From positions 62,001-126,000 of the forward strand of contig NZ_FNAV01000001.1 of the NCBI RefSeq assembly GCF_900102075.1: a stretch of 64,000 bases of DNA. The letters are read 5' to 3'. Of this stretch, positions 27,711 to 36,367 are shown piece after piece (the first letter of the stretch is position 1; each line of letters opens with the position of its first letter). Origin of the DNA: Salipiger thiooxidans (GTDB lineage: Bacteria > Pseudomonadota > Alphaproteobacteria > Rhodobacterales > Rhodobacteraceae). The translations under genes and the position numbers were made by a program. The notes under the pieces were generated by a model that had not been told where the DNA came from, did no database searches, and worked only from the letters and a program-made list of their open reading frames with translations.

Positions 27711-28100
27711 GATATTCCCCCGAACCCGGAAAACTGAATCGCCGAAAGCTGTGTCTCCGTTCACTGTAACCAAGGAATGACATCGGGCGAGCCTCGCGTC
27801 GGGGAGGCACCGCCGCTTGGCGGGGTTCTGCCAACCGGTTGGGCAGCGCGGGTCAATGGCGGAAGACTGTCCCGGCGAACCCCGGGAAGCGCCTTGGGAA
27901 TAAGGACGCTGTCTTGCGAGACTGGCGGCACATGGAACACCTTCCCACGACGGCACGCCGCACCAATCAGGCGTCCGGATGTGCGAAAGGCACCGGGCGG
28001 CTGTTCCGCCCGAACGGGCGCCGTTCAGGCAGCCGACCCTTGCGGTCAGGCGCAGTTCAGCCAATTACACGGGAAACCACTCAGAACGGGAAGCCTTCCG
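27711..28100 (+). other. 390-bp divergent intergenic region
   Basis: It separates the nuclease (leftward) from the rhodanese gene (rightward) and must hold both promoters. I see GC-rich short inverted repeats around 27813-27845 (TTGGC...GCCAA) but no confident -35/-10 pair. No gene is apparent. Confidence 0.45.
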
Positions 28101-29042
28101 ATGAAACGTCATGTCATTGCCATTGCCGCCGCGCTCTCCGGTCTCTCGGCGACCGCTTCCTTTGCCGCCACTCTCGGCCCGCTGGTCACCGCGACCGAGC
28201 TCGACGCCGCGCTGCAGGACGGTGCCGAGGCGCCGGTCGTGCTCGACATCCGCGGCGACGCCTATGCCGGCGGCCATATCGACGGTGCCATCGCCGCGCC
28301 CTACGGCCTGTTCCGCGGCCCGGCCGACAACCCCGGCCAGACCGTGCCGGTCGACCAGCTCGAAGCCACCTACGAGAAGCTCGGGCTCGAGCCCGACGAC
28401 GCGGTGGTGATCGTGGCGCAGGGCGCCACCGACACCGAGTTCGGGGCCGCAGCACGGGTCTACTGGACGCTGAAGAGCTCGGGCTTCACCGAGCTGTCGA
28501 TCCTCAACGGCGGCGCGCAGGCCTGGGTCAACGCCGGCCTGCCGGTCTCGAAGGAAGCGGTGACGCCCGAGCCGACCGAGCTCTCGATCAGCTGGGACAA
28601 CACCTGGACCGCCGAGACCCCCGAGGTCGCCGACGTCATCGCCGGCAAGCGGCAGGCACTGCTGCTCGACGCCCGCCCCGAAGCCTTCTTCGAGGGCAGC
28701 AAGGCGCATGAGGCCGCCGAGAAGCCCGGCACCCTGCCCGGCGCGCAGAACTACCCCTACACCCGCTTCTTCCAGAGCGGCGCCACCGCCATCGGCCAGA
28801 TCTCGGACGTGCAGGAGCTGAAGGCCTCGCTCGGCGTCAGCGACGGCGAGGAGATCGTCTCGTTCTGCAACACCGGCCACTGGGCCGCGACCAACTGGTT
28901 CGCGCTGAACGAGATCGCCGGGCTCGGCAACGTCAAGCTCTACCCCGGCTCGATGGTCGAGTACTCGCACACCGACGGCGAGATGGCCAACGCGCCCGGC
29001 CTGTTCAAGAACCTGATGAACCAGCTCAAGGGCAGCAACTGA
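28101..29042 (+). CDS. periplasmic rhodanese-type sulfurtransferase, two domains
   Basis: The 313-residue protein has a Sec signal peptide (MKRHVIAIAAALSGLSATASFAA). Two rhodanese domains follow. The first (about 30-145) has VVLDIRGDAYAGGHIDGA but lacks a catalytic Cys in its active-site loop (VVIVAQGATDTEFG). The second has SFCNTGHWAATNWFALNE with Cys256 in the loop, so only this domain should transfer sulfane sulfur. The next gene, a YeeE/YedE transporter, overlaps by one base; together they suggest sulfane-sulfur or thiosulfate capture in the periplasm coupled to uptake (inference). Confidence 0.87.
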   Translation: MKRHVIAIAAALSGLSATASFAATLGPLVTATELDAALQDGAEAPVVLDIRGDAYAGGHIDGAIAAPYGLFRGPADNPGQTVPVDQLEATYEKLGLEPDDAVVIVAQGATDTEFGAAARVYWTLKSSGFTELSILNGGAQAWVNAGLPVSKEAVTPEPTELSISWDNTWTAETPEVADVIAGKRQALLLDARPEAFFEGSKAHEAAEKPGTLPGAQNYPYTRFFQSGATAIGQISDVQELKASLGVSDGEEIVSFCNTGHWAATNWFALNEIAGLGNVKLYPGSMVEYSHTDGEMANAPGLFKNLMNQLKGSN

Positions 29043-30178
29043 TGACACAGACGGCAACCGAGGGCGCGGTCTCCGCGCCCGCCGGAGCCTGGGGCAAACG
29101 CGCCGGCCTTCTGGTCGGCGCGCTTGTGCTCGTGGCCCTCGTGGCGCTTTTCGCGGGGGCGCGCTACGGCTTCCTGCTGCTGATCGGGCTCGGCTTCGGC
29201 ATCGTGCTCGAGGGCATGCGCTTCGGCTTCGCCGGGCCGTGGCGGGCGATGATCCTGCGGCGCGAGCCCTCGGGCGTGATCGCGCAGCTGCTGTCCATCG
29301 CGCTGGTCTCGGCCGTGGCGATCCCGCTGCTGGCCAGCCACCCGGGCGAGCTCGTGGGCGCGCAGGCCCCCGTGGGCTTTGCCATGATCGGCGGCGCCTT
29401 CATCTTCGGCGCCTGCATGCAGATCGTGCTGGGCTGCGGCTCGGGCACGCTGGTCAATGCAGGCAGCGGCAACCCGGTGAGCCTGCTCGCCCTGCCCTTC
29501 TTCGCGCTCGGCAGCTTTGCCGGGGCGTGGAACCTGATCTGGTGGACCGACCTCGGCGCGCTGCCGATCCTGACGCTGCAGGGCACCTCGGGCCTCGCGG
29601 TGACGCTGGTGCTGCTGGCGCTGGCCGCGGGGCTGTTCCTGTGGCGCGCGGCGCCGGGCACGGTGAAGCTGAGCCGCCGACACGCCATCGCGGCGCTGCT
29701 GCTGGCGGCACTGGCCATCGGCAACCTCGTGGTCGCGGGCCAGCCCTGGGGCGTGGTCTACGGGCTCGGGCTCTGGGCGGCCAAGGGCTACGCGGCGCTT
29801 GGCGGCGACTTCGCGGGCTCGGCGTTCTGGAGCGCCCCGGGCTCGATGGAGCGCGTGCAGGCAAGCCTGCTGACCGACTATACCTCGCTCACCGACATCG
29901 GCATCATCGCGGGCGCCTTCGGCGTCGCCGCGTGGCGCCGTGGCGCGCTGTCGGCGGCGCTGCCCGGCTACCCGGCGCGGGCGTGGATCGCCACCGTCGT
30001 GGCGGGATTCCTGCTGGGCTACTCGTCGCGGCTGGCCTTCGGCTGCAACGTGGGAGCGTTCTTCTCGGGGATCTCGACCGGCAGCCTGCACGGCTGGGTG
30101 TGGTTCGTCGCGGCCTTCGCGGGCGCCTTCCTCGGCATCCGCCTGCGCCCTGTGCTCGGGCTGGAGGCGCGCGCATGA
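29042..30178 (+). CDS. YeeE/YedE-family membrane transporter (thiosulfate/sulfur compound type)
   Basis: The 378-residue polytopic protein has about nine or ten membrane helices. FGACMQIVLGCGSGTLVNAG and LAFGCNVGAFFSGISTGSLHGW are the paired conserved cysteine motifs of this family, whose TsuA member imports thiosulfate via cysteine relays. The start overlaps the rhodanese stop (ATGATG region) and the stop overlaps the next small gene as ATGA, so three genes are translated together. The precise sulfur substrate is inferred from family and context. Confidence 0.88.
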   Translation: MTQTATEGAVSAPAGAWGKRAGLLVGALVLVALVALFAGARYGFLLLIGLGFGIVLEGMRFGFAGPWRAMILRREPSGVIAQLLSIALVSAVAIPLLASHPGELVGAQAPVGFAMIGGAFIFGACMQIVLGCGSGTLVNAGSGNPVSLLALPFFALGSFAGAWNLIWWTDLGALPILTLQGTSGLAVTLVLLALAAGLFLWRAAPGTVKLSRRHAIAALLLAALAIGNLVVAGQPWGVVYGLGLWAAKGYAALGGDFAGSAFWSAPGSMERVQASLLTDYTSLTDIGIIAGAFGVAAWRRGALSAALPGYPARAWIATVVAGFLLGYSSRLAFGCNVGAFFSGISTGSLHGWVWFVAAFAGAFLGIRLRPVLGLEARA

Positions 30179-30339
30179 CCCGCACCTTCACCGCGTCGCT
30201 GGCGATGCTCTTCATCGTGGGGCTGGTGGGCTTCGACCTCGCCACCTCCGAGCTCAACCCCTACCAGGCGCCCGCCGCCTTTGCGCTGGGATCCGGGACC
30301 GCGGCCTCCGGCGGGTTCTGCGGCGCGCTGCCGAACTGA
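30175..30339 (+). CDS. 54-residue small membrane or exported protein after YeeE
   Basis: This short frame starts at ATG 30175, overlapping the transporter stop by four bases. The sequence FTASLAMLFIVGLVGFDLA is a hydrophobic helix or leader, followed by ELNPYQAPAAFALGSGTAAS and a single Cys near the end (GGFCGALPN). A perfect terminator follows 20 bp later, so it is the last gene of the operon. No family is recognised; the lone Cys could join the sulfur relay, which is speculation. Confidence 0.6.
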   Translation: MTRTFTASLAMLFIVGLVGFDLATSELNPYQAPAAFALGSGTAASGGFCGALPN

Positions 30340-30360
30340 CCGCCGCTCCTGGAAACGACG

Positions 30361-30392
30361 AAGGCCCCGCGCGATCTGCGCGGGGCCTTTTT
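30361..30392 (+). terminator. perfect 12-bp stem intrinsic terminator
   Basis: AAGGCCCCGCGC pairs perfectly with GCGCGGGGCCTT around the loop GATCT and is followed by a T run. It ends the rhodanese operon and, having an A-rich 5' flank, may also serve the convergent CYTH gene. Confidence 0.92.
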
Positions 30393-30415
30393 GTCGGCCG
30401 GACAAGCGCGCGGGA

Positions 30416-30874
30416 TCAGGCCCCGCCGCCGCTCGCCAGCACGTTATTGGAATAGGCGTGGTTGCCGGTGACATCCGCGCCGAACCAAGCGGGCGGTTCA
30501 AAGGCCGCGGCCTCGGCCTCGGAGGCGAATTCCACCTCGACAAGCCGCAGCTCGCGGTCCTCGAAGAGGTCGAGCTCGTAGACATGGCCGTTCTCGAGCC
30601 GTCCGGTCCAGCGCACCTTCTCGATGCGGCGGTCGCCGGTCGAGGGCCACATCGCCTCGAAGGCCTCGGCCGAGATCTCGGCCTCGTGCTCGCTGCGGAC
30701 CAGCCCGCCCTGCCCCTTCACCGTGAGGAAGAATTTCTCGCCCTTCTGGCGCAGCCGCACCTGCACCGAGTCGCTGGGCACGGTGACATAGCCCTGACGG
30801 ATCTTCCTGGCCTCGGCCTCACCGAGATCGGGGAGCGATGCCACGAGGAACTTGCGTTCGATTTCCTGCGCCAT
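30416..30874 (-). CDS. CYTH-domain protein (triphosphate tunnel metalloenzyme family)
   Basis: A 152-residue protein with the defining N-terminal strand MAQEIERKFLV (ExExK), then RQGYVTVPSDSVQVRLRQKG and FFLTVKGQGGLVRSEHEAEI, the charged strands lining the tunnel that binds triphosphate or inorganic polyphosphate. Small stand-alone CYTH proteins include tripolyphosphatases and predicted adenylate cyclases. The gene is two bases after the ParA-like gene and is third in an operon led by a CHAD protein, which favours a phosphate-polymer role (inference). Confidence 0.88.
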   Translation of the reverse strand: MAQEIERKFLVASLPDLGEAEARKIRQGYVTVPSDSVQVRLRQKGEKFFLTVKGQGGLVRSEHEAEISAEAFEAMWPSTGDRRIEKVRWTGRLENGHVYELDLFEDRELRLVEVEFASEAEAAAFEPPAWFGADVTGNHAYSNNVLASGGGA

Positions 30875-30876
30875 GG

Positions 30877-31620
30877 TCAGAGCCTCTTCTGCACGGTCTG
30901 GCAGAGCGCGTCATAGGCCTTGGCCGCGGCGCCGCTGCGGGCGAAGGTCGCGACCGGCGCGCGGTGCACACCCATCTTCTCGACCTCGGTGCTGAACGGG
31001 ATCGCCACGTCGAGCAGGCGCTTGGGATAGGCCTTGCGCATCCCCTCCATGGTCTCGGCGTGCAGTTTCTTGGTGCCCTGCACCATCGAGAAGAAGCCCA
31101 TGATCTTCTTCTGCGGCAGCTCCTGCTCGGCGAAGAATTCGAGCAGCTGCTCGAAGGTCCGCTCGGAGAGCGTCGTCGGGATCACCGGCACGAGGATCGC
31201 GTCGGCGCTGCGGAAGATGTTCTCGGACAGGGTCGAGATGTTCGGCGGGCAGTCCAGCAGCACCACGTCATAATCGCTGTCGACGCTCTTCAGCGCCTTC
31301 TTCAGCCGCGAGCGAGAGTTCTTCATGCGCGACAGGAACACGTCGAAATCGCGGAAGGTCATGTTGGCGGGCAGGATGTCGAGATTGTCGAAGTCGCTGC
31401 CGCGGATCGCGCTGGTGAACCGCTTCACGTCGGTGAAGAACCGGTCGTCGGTCAGCTTCTTCGACGGCTTCACCCGGAAATAGAACCCCGAGGCCCCCTG
31501 CGGATCGAGATCGCAGAGCAGGACACGCTGCCCCGCCTTCGCCAGCCCGTAGGCCACGTTCACCGAGCTCGCGGTCTTACCCACGCCACCCTTGTTTGAG
31601 TAGCAGGCGATGATCTTCAT
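30877..31620 (-). CDS. ParA/MinD-family ATPase
   Basis: The 247-residue protein begins MKIIACYSNKGGVGKTASSV, a deviant Walker A with the signature lysine (KGGVGKT). LLCDLDPQGASGFYF is the switch I/A' motif and DVVLLDCPPNISTLS is Walker B. These features mark the dimerising ATPases that position plasmids, chromosomes and organelles on the nucleoid. No parB or parS is nearby; the neighbours are CHAD (overlapping start, ATGA) and CYTH genes. A role in placing a polyphosphate-associated body is attractive but unproven. Confidence 0.9.
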   Translation of the reverse strand: MKIIACYSNKGGVGKTASSVNVAYGLAKAGQRVLLCDLDPQGASGFYFRVKPSKKLTDDRFFTDVKRFTSAIRGSDFDNLDILPANMTFRDFDVFLSRMKNSRSRLKKALKSVDSDYDVVLLDCPPNISTLSENIFRSADAILVPVIPTTLSERTFEQLLEFFAEQELPQKKIMGFFSMVQGTKKLHAETMEGMRKAYPKRLLDVAIPFSTEVEKMGVHRAPVATFARSGAAAKAYDALCQTVQKRL

Positions 31621-33143
31621 GTCGCGGCTCCTTCCGGCTTGAAGAGCGAGCGGAACTGCGCCCGGGTCTCGAGCGCGTCGAATGCGGCGAAGGAGTCGGT
31701 CACGCGGGCCCGTTCCTCGACCTGCCCCTGATGTAGCACGGTCACCAGCGCGCCAAGGCTCGTGGCGATTTCGACCGCATCCGACTTCGACCCGGCGGTC
31801 AGGCCCTCGGACATGTCCTGCAGCGCCGCCTGCTGCACCGAGTAGTCGTTGAAGGCGCCAAGGTTGTCCTGCAGCCGCTTCAGCGACTTGATCAGCGTCC
31901 GCACCTCTTCGTCGCCGAACAGCGGGGCGAAGAACTCCATCAGGTAGCGCAGCTTCTTGCAGTGGATGCGCAGCTCGTGCACGTCCTCGTCGGGCGTGTG
32001 CTCGCCGATGCTGCGGGCGATGGCGCAGACCCTCTTGTAGCGCTTCCAGATCAGCATCTTGGCGTAGTCCAGCGCGTGGCGGTCGGCCTCGGGCCCCTTG
32101 CCGAGCCGCTTGGGCCGGTCGAACAGCTTCTCGAGCTTCGCCATCTCCTTGGCATAGCCCTTGCTGCCGAGATAGGCCGCGAGCTCGGCCTGTGCCTCGC
32201 CCCGGTTTCCAGCGAAGGTGGCGAAGAGCTTCTCGAGGCCACCGCGGAACTTGGCGGGCACCAGCGCGATGTAGCGGTCGCGCTCGAGCATATAGACGTC
32301 GAGATCGCGCAGCGCCCCGGTGCGCGCCATGATGGCGCCGAAGCGGGCCTTGAGATCGGCGGTCTGCTTCTCGTCGTAGACGCCCTTGAAGAGCGAGATC
32401 ACCGAGCGCACGCGGCGCAGGGCGACGCGGTACTCGTGCAGGAACTCGCTGTCGAGATCGGCGATCACGCCGGCCTCGTTGCGGCGGGCCAGCGCGATCT
32501 GGGCCCCGATGATGTCGTTGGCGGCCCTGAAGGCGCGCTCGTCGGGGGTCATCGTGATCCGCAGTTTGCCGGTCATCGTGGGGTCTTCGCCGCGCAGCAC
32601 GGCGCAGGCCTCGGCCGCGTTGGTGACGGACCCGCCGCGGGCGCCCGCAAGCGCCGAGGCGAATTGCTTGAACGACTTGTCATAGCCGCGCAGCGCCCGC
32701 AGGTCGAAAATGGTGACCGTGCCGTCAGCGGTCGCGAGCACCCAGGCATCGCCGCGCAGGTGGGTCTTCTCATAATCGTCGAGCACCCGCACCGGCGCAT
32801 GGGACAGCGCGCCCTCGGCCACGGTCATCAGGGTGCGCAGGGGCGACACCACGCCGGCAAGCGCCTCGGTCACCGGGCCCGCGGGCATGCGTTCGACGAA
32901 ATCCGGCTCGGCCGGGTCCTGCGTCAGGATACCGCCCTCTCCGAGCAGCATCAGCGCGTCGCCGGTGGCGACCAGCAACCGGCCCTTGGCCGCGATCTGG
33001 GCGTCGAACGTGTCGATCAGGCGGATCTCGGTCGCGGGGGCCGCCTCTTCCGTGACCACGGAGAGCCCGCCAAGGTCAAGCCCGGCGAGGTCGGTCCGAA
33101 GGTCTCCGGCCCGAAACAGGGCTAAAGTCGCGGTCGCGGTCAT
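31617..33143 (-). CDS. CHAD-domain protein
   Basis: The start at 33143 (MTATATLAL) gives 508 residues; the longer open frame lacks family character. Residues 1-200 look like a degenerate CYTH-like region (EIRLIDTFDAQIAAKGRLLV, HLRGDAWVLATADG). The helical CHAD domain (about 215-500) has the conserved histidine/arginine pairs FLHEYRVALRRVRSVI and DVHELRIHCKKLRYLMEFF. CHAD domains are known to bind inorganic polyphosphate and to localise to polyphosphate granules. It leads the operon CHAD > ParA-like > CYTH, with a four-base overlap to the ATPase gene. Confidence 0.9.
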   Translation of the reverse strand: MTATATLALFRAGDLRTDLAGLDLGGLSVVTEEAAPATEIRLIDTFDAQIAAKGRLLVATGDALMLLGEGGILTQDPAEPDFVERMPAGPVTEALAGVVSPLRTLMTVAEGALSHAPVRVLDDYEKTHLRGDAWVLATADGTVTIFDLRALRGYDKSFKQFASALAGARGGSVTNAAEACAVLRGEDPTMTGKLRITMTPDERAFRAANDIIGAQIALARRNEAGVIADLDSEFLHEYRVALRRVRSVISLFKGVYDEKQTADLKARFGAIMARTGALRDLDVYMLERDRYIALVPAKFRGGLEKLFATFAGNRGEAQAELAAYLGSKGYAKEMAKLEKLFDRPKRLGKGPEADRHALDYAKMLIWKRYKRVCAIARSIGEHTPDEDVHELRIHCKKLRYLMEFFAPLFGDEEVRTLIKSLKRLQDNLGAFNDYSVQQAALQDMSEGLTAGSKSDAVEIATSLGALVTVLHQGQVEERARVTDSFAAFDALETRAQFRSLFKPEGAAT

Positions 33144-33522
33144 GTCCGGTCTCCGAAGCTGGGTCGCAAGGTCTTTCTGAGCCTCCCTGGCAAGGTCCGT
33201 GCCCGATCGGGCGGTCTCTGTCGGTGAAGAGCCGTTCTTCCCTGAAATTATTACAGACCTCAAGATCGCAATTCGACCGAAAGCGCACCCTGACGTGTTG
33301 ACGCGGGCCCGCTGCCCGCCTTCTGAGGCCACGGGCAGCGCCAGAGCCCAACTGTCTTGCGACCCGCAACGGGACCGCTCACCACAGCGAACAACGTGGA
33401 CAGAACGGCGCCGACGAGATACCCTTTAGGTAGATTCATCCCAGTTCGTTTCCGCCATTATGTGAGAGACGGAACGACCTCGAATAGGTTCAAGCACTTT
33501 TCAGGCCCGGGAGGGACGACCC
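33144..33522 (+). other. 379-bp divergent intergenic region
   Basis: It lies between the CHAD operon and the MetA_deg-type gene. It includes an AT-richer stretch at 33240-33275 (AAATTATTACAG) that could hold the CHAD-operon promoter on the minus strand. No gene is seen. Confidence 0.45.
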
Positions 33523-34497
33523 ATGACGTACGAGGTTCCCAGCATCAGTTTCAGGACGGCAACCCGCGGCGCGGCAGCCTGCGGGCTCGCGCTTTTCGCC
33601 AGTACCGGCGCGGCGCTGGCGGCGGAGGGCGGCATCGGCTTCTACCTTCTCGGCTCCAAGGGCCCCTACGCCGGGGTTCTGGCGCCGCCGGGCACCTACA
33701 TCAACAACGACCTCTACTTCTACACGGGCAACGCCTCGGCCAGCGAGTCCCTGTCGCTGGGCGGCGAGATCACCGCCGATGTCGACGCCATCGCCCGGCT
33801 CGACGTGCTGACAGGCATATGGGTGCTGCCCAACGAGGTGCTGGGCGGCAACCTCGCCTTCACCCTGTCGCTGCCCTTCGGCTATCAGGACGTCAAGGGG
33901 AAGGCGGCGGTCACGGGCACCGCGCTCGAGGCCTCGGTCAACGACGACGTCTTCACCATGGGGGACCCGGTCCTCGGGGCGACGCTGGGGTGGCACAGCG
34001 GCAACCTGCACTGGACCACCGGCGCGCTCGTCAACGTACCCATCGGCGACTACCACGAGGGCGATCTCGCCAATATCTCGTTCAACCGCTGGGGTCTCGA
34101 CCTCACCGGCGCGCTGACATGGTTCGACCCGGCCACCGGCTGGGAAGTCTCGGGCGCCGCGGGCTTCACCTTCAACGGCGAGAACCCCGAGACCGACTAC
34201 CGCACCGGCACCGAGTTCCACTTCGAGACGGCGGTCACCAAGACTTTCCCCTCGTCCTTCTCGGCGGGGCTCGTCGGCTACTATTACGAGCAGATCAGCG
34301 AGGACAGCGGATCGGGCGCCACGCTCGGCGACTTCAAGGGCCGGGTGAGCGCGCTGGGGGCGACCTTCGGCTACAATTTCCAGATGGGCAACACGCCCGT
34401 GTCGATGCGGCTCAGGGTGCTGCAGGAGTTCGAGGCGCGCAACCGGCTCGAGGGCACGGCGGCCTTCCTCACCCTGAGCTTCCCGCTCGGCGGCTAA
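33523..34497 (+). CDS. outer-membrane beta-barrel protein, MetA-pathway (Phenol_MetA_deg/SphA) family
   Basis: The 324-residue precursor has a signal peptide ending AALAAEGG, with GGGAGG 5' of the ATG. EGGIGFYLLGSKGPYAGVLAPPG is the characteristic N terminus of this family, followed by alternating beta strands and TLSFPLGG at the end. Members are thought to be passive channels for hydrophobic or aromatic compounds; no catabolic genes adjoin it, so the substrate is open. Confidence 0.82.
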   Translation: MTYEVPSISFRTATRGAAACGLALFASTGAALAAEGGIGFYLLGSKGPYAGVLAPPGTYINNDLYFYTGNASASESLSLGGEITADVDAIARLDVLTGIWVLPNEVLGGNLAFTLSLPFGYQDVKGKAAVTGTALEASVNDDVFTMGDPVLGATLGWHSGNLHWTTGALVNVPIGDYHEGDLANISFNRWGLDLTGALTWFDPATGWEVSGAAGFTFNGENPETDYRTGTEFHFETAVTKTFPSSFSAGLVGYYYEQISEDSGSGATLGDFKGRVSALGATFGYNFQMGNTPVSMRLRVLQEFEARNRLEGTAAFLTLSFPLGG

Positions 34498-34593
34498 CGG
34501 CAAGGTTGCATCTGACCCAGCGTCAGATCTTGCCCGCTGACGGGCAGCGTCACCATATCGGACCCGGGCCAGAGAAGAAGATGGAGAGAAACG

Positions 34594-35355
34594 ATGCGGA
34601 CCAAGACGGTATGGCGCGGCGGCCTTGCGCTGATCGGCGTGTGTTGTGCCCTGGCGGGCGGCGCCGCCGTGGCTGAGCCGGCTGAGCTTCCGGTGATCGT
34701 GCGGCTGGCAGATGGCGCCACCCTGCCCCCCGACGCCACGCTCGAGGTCTCGCTGCTGGACGTGTCGCGCGCCGACGCGCCGTCGGTGACGATCTCCGAG
34801 CGCGACTACAAGATCTCCGAACTGCCGGTCGAGATCCGCCTGCCCTACGACAGCGACAAGATCGACGAGCGCATGAGCTACATCGTCTCGGGCAAGGTCG
34901 CCGTGGGCGACACGGTGCTGCTGCGCACCACCACCGCCTATTCCGCCCTCACCCGCGAGGCGCCCGAGCGGCCCGAGATCGAGCTCGAGCAGGTCGCGAC
35001 GCTGGCCGCCACGCCGCGCATCAGCGGCGTCGAATGGGCGGCATTCGAGATCGGCGGACGGATGCTGGTGGCCGAGGACCCGCCCACCATCGCCTTCCTC
35101 GACGACGGCAGTTTCTCGATGTACGGCGGCTGCAACACCTTCCGCGGCAAGGCCGAGATGGGCAACGGCACGCTCCGCATCAGGGAGCCCTTCGCCGGGA
35201 CCAAGCGGCTCTGCCCCGAGCCGCGCATGGAGCTGGAGAAGACCATGGTGGACGCGCTCAACGCGACCCGCGGCTATGTCCGCGTCGACAACCGCCTGAG
35301 CCTGACCAACGAGGCCGGCGTCACCACGCTGCGCCTGACCGAACGGCCCGAGTAA
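34594..35355 (+). CDS. periplasmic YbaY-like plus META (HslJ-type) domain protein
   Basis: The 253-residue protein has a signal peptide (LIGVCCALAGGAAVA); a CC pair near residue 13 could make it a lipoprotein, though no canonical lipobox is present. The first domain (about 28-130) resembles YbaY/YscW (VIVRLADGATLPPDATLEV, LPVEIRLPYD). The second (about 145-253) is META: FLDDGSFSMYGGCNTFRG is the diagnostic GGCN segment. META proteins are linked to stress resistance and envelope integrity. Two hairpins (ATCTGAC/GTCAGAT and GCCCG/CGGGC) lie 5' at 34509-34545 and may end the previous transcript. Confidence 0.82.
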   Translation: MRTKTVWRGGLALIGVCCALAGGAAVAEPAELPVIVRLADGATLPPDATLEVSLLDVSRADAPSVTISERDYKISELPVEIRLPYDSDKIDERMSYIVSGKVAVGDTVLLRTTTAYSALTREAPERPEIELEQVATLAATPRISGVEWAAFEIGGRMLVAEDPPTIAFLDDGSFSMYGGCNTFRGKAEMGNGTLRIREPFAGTKRLCPEPRMELEKTMVDALNATRGYVRVDNRLSLTNEAGVTTLRLTERPE

Positions 35356-35383
35356 CGCCCTGCAACACAGACCCCGGGGCCCG

Positions 35384-35716
35384 TCAGGGGCCCGCGGTCC
35401 AGTGCGCCTCGGGGTGGGCCTCGCAATAGGCGCCGAGCCGCGACAGCGCCACGCTGTAATCCTCGCCGCTCGCCGCCGCGTATCCCTTCACATAGGCGAA
35501 GACGAAGAGCATGCTCACGACGTCGCCGTCGGGCATGTCCGAGGCCACCGAGGGATCGACCCGGAAGAGCTCGCGCACATCGCCGCAGGTGGCCTCATCG
35601 AAGAGCCATGTCTCCGAGGCGCTCACCACCTCGAGCGTGGCCGGATCGGCCATGACGAAGGCGGGGGCGAAGGCCGGCAGAACCAGCGCGAACAGCAACG
35701 CAACAGAGGCTTTCAT
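35384..35716 (-). CDS. small periplasmic HdeA/HdeB-like protein
   Basis: The 110-residue precursor has a leader ending AFVMADP. The mature part contains ATCGDVRELFRVDP and GAYCEAHPEAHW, a two-cysteine helical layout like HdeA-type acid chaperones, with YVKGYAAASG between. The assignment is by pattern and is strengthened by the hdeD-type gene 110 bp upstream on the same strand. It may prevent aggregation of periplasmic proteins at low pH. Confidence 0.6.
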   Translation of the reverse strand: MKASVALLFALVLPAFAPAFVMADPATLEVVSASETWLFDEATCGDVRELFRVDPSVASDMPDGDVVSMLFVFAYVKGYAAASGEDYSVALSRLGAYCEAHPEAHWTAGP

Positions 35717-35827
35717 CGGTCTTGTGACCTCTTGGGGGGCGCGGCGGGACGCCTCGCCCGGTGTCGTTGTGCCGGGGGCGACGGTGTTGCCGCCGCCGCC
35801 CGCCCGGCCAGTCGATTGCGCCCGGTC

Positions 35828-36367
35828 TCAGGCGTGCAGGCCCCGCTCTTCCGGCGGCAGCTTGCGGGCGGCAAGGGCGAAGGCCACCATGGTCACGCCG
35901 CTCGAGATCAGCTCGATGGCGAGCAACACGCCCAGCAGCACCGCGCTCGACTGCAGGAAGTTGCCGAAGACCATGACCCCCAGCGCCACCGACAGCACGC
36001 CCGACAGGAGTGCCACCCAGAAGTAGCCGCTGCCGCGTGCGCCAAAGGCCATGACGATCTTCAGCACGCCGTTCACCATGAACATGATCGCCACCATCAT
36101 GGTCAGCGTGATGATCCCAACCAGCGGATTGCCAAGCAGCGTCACGCCAAGCCAGACGTAGGCGATGCCCAACAGCACGCCGAGGATCTTCGACCCCCAG
36201 CCATCGGCGCGCAGGGCGGCAACGAGCTGCCCGATGCCGCCGAAGACGAAGCACCATCCGGCGATCTGCTCGGCCGCGACGCTGGCGGCGAAAGGGTTCA
36301 TCAGGGCGAAGATGCCGCCGAGGATCAGCACGATCCCCACGATCAGCCAGAGCAACCAGTTTTTCAT
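35828..36367 (-). CDS. hdeD: HdeD-family acid-resistance membrane protein (DUF308)
   Basis: The 179-residue protein has six predicted membrane helices, opening NWLLWLIVGIVLILGGIFAL and containing paired DUF308 repeats (GWCFVFGGIGQLVAAL; LTMMVAIMFMVNGVLKIVMA). GGAGGATGAGACA precedes the ATG. The family is named from the E. coli acid-stress island. It is upstream of an HdeA-like gene in the same orientation, a plausible two-gene stress unit. Confidence 0.87.
   Translation of the reverse strand: MKNWLLWLIVGIVLILGGIFALMNPFAASVAAEQIAGWCFVFGGIGQLVAALRADGWGSKILGVLLGIAYVWLGVTLLGNPLVGIITLTMMVAIMFMVNGVLKIVMAFGARGSGYFWVALLSGVLSVALGVMVFGNFLQSSAVLLGVLLAIELISSGVTMVAFALAARKLPPEERGLHA

Noticed and set aside
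24000-27737. A 1245-codon plus-strand open frame opposite the secreted nuclease
   Set aside because: Antisense shadow of the nuclease gene; the nuclease frame contains complete catalytic motifs.
30877-31620. Chromosome or plasmid partition locus
   Set aside because: The ParA-like ATPase has no parB, no parS-like repeats and no replication initiator nearby.
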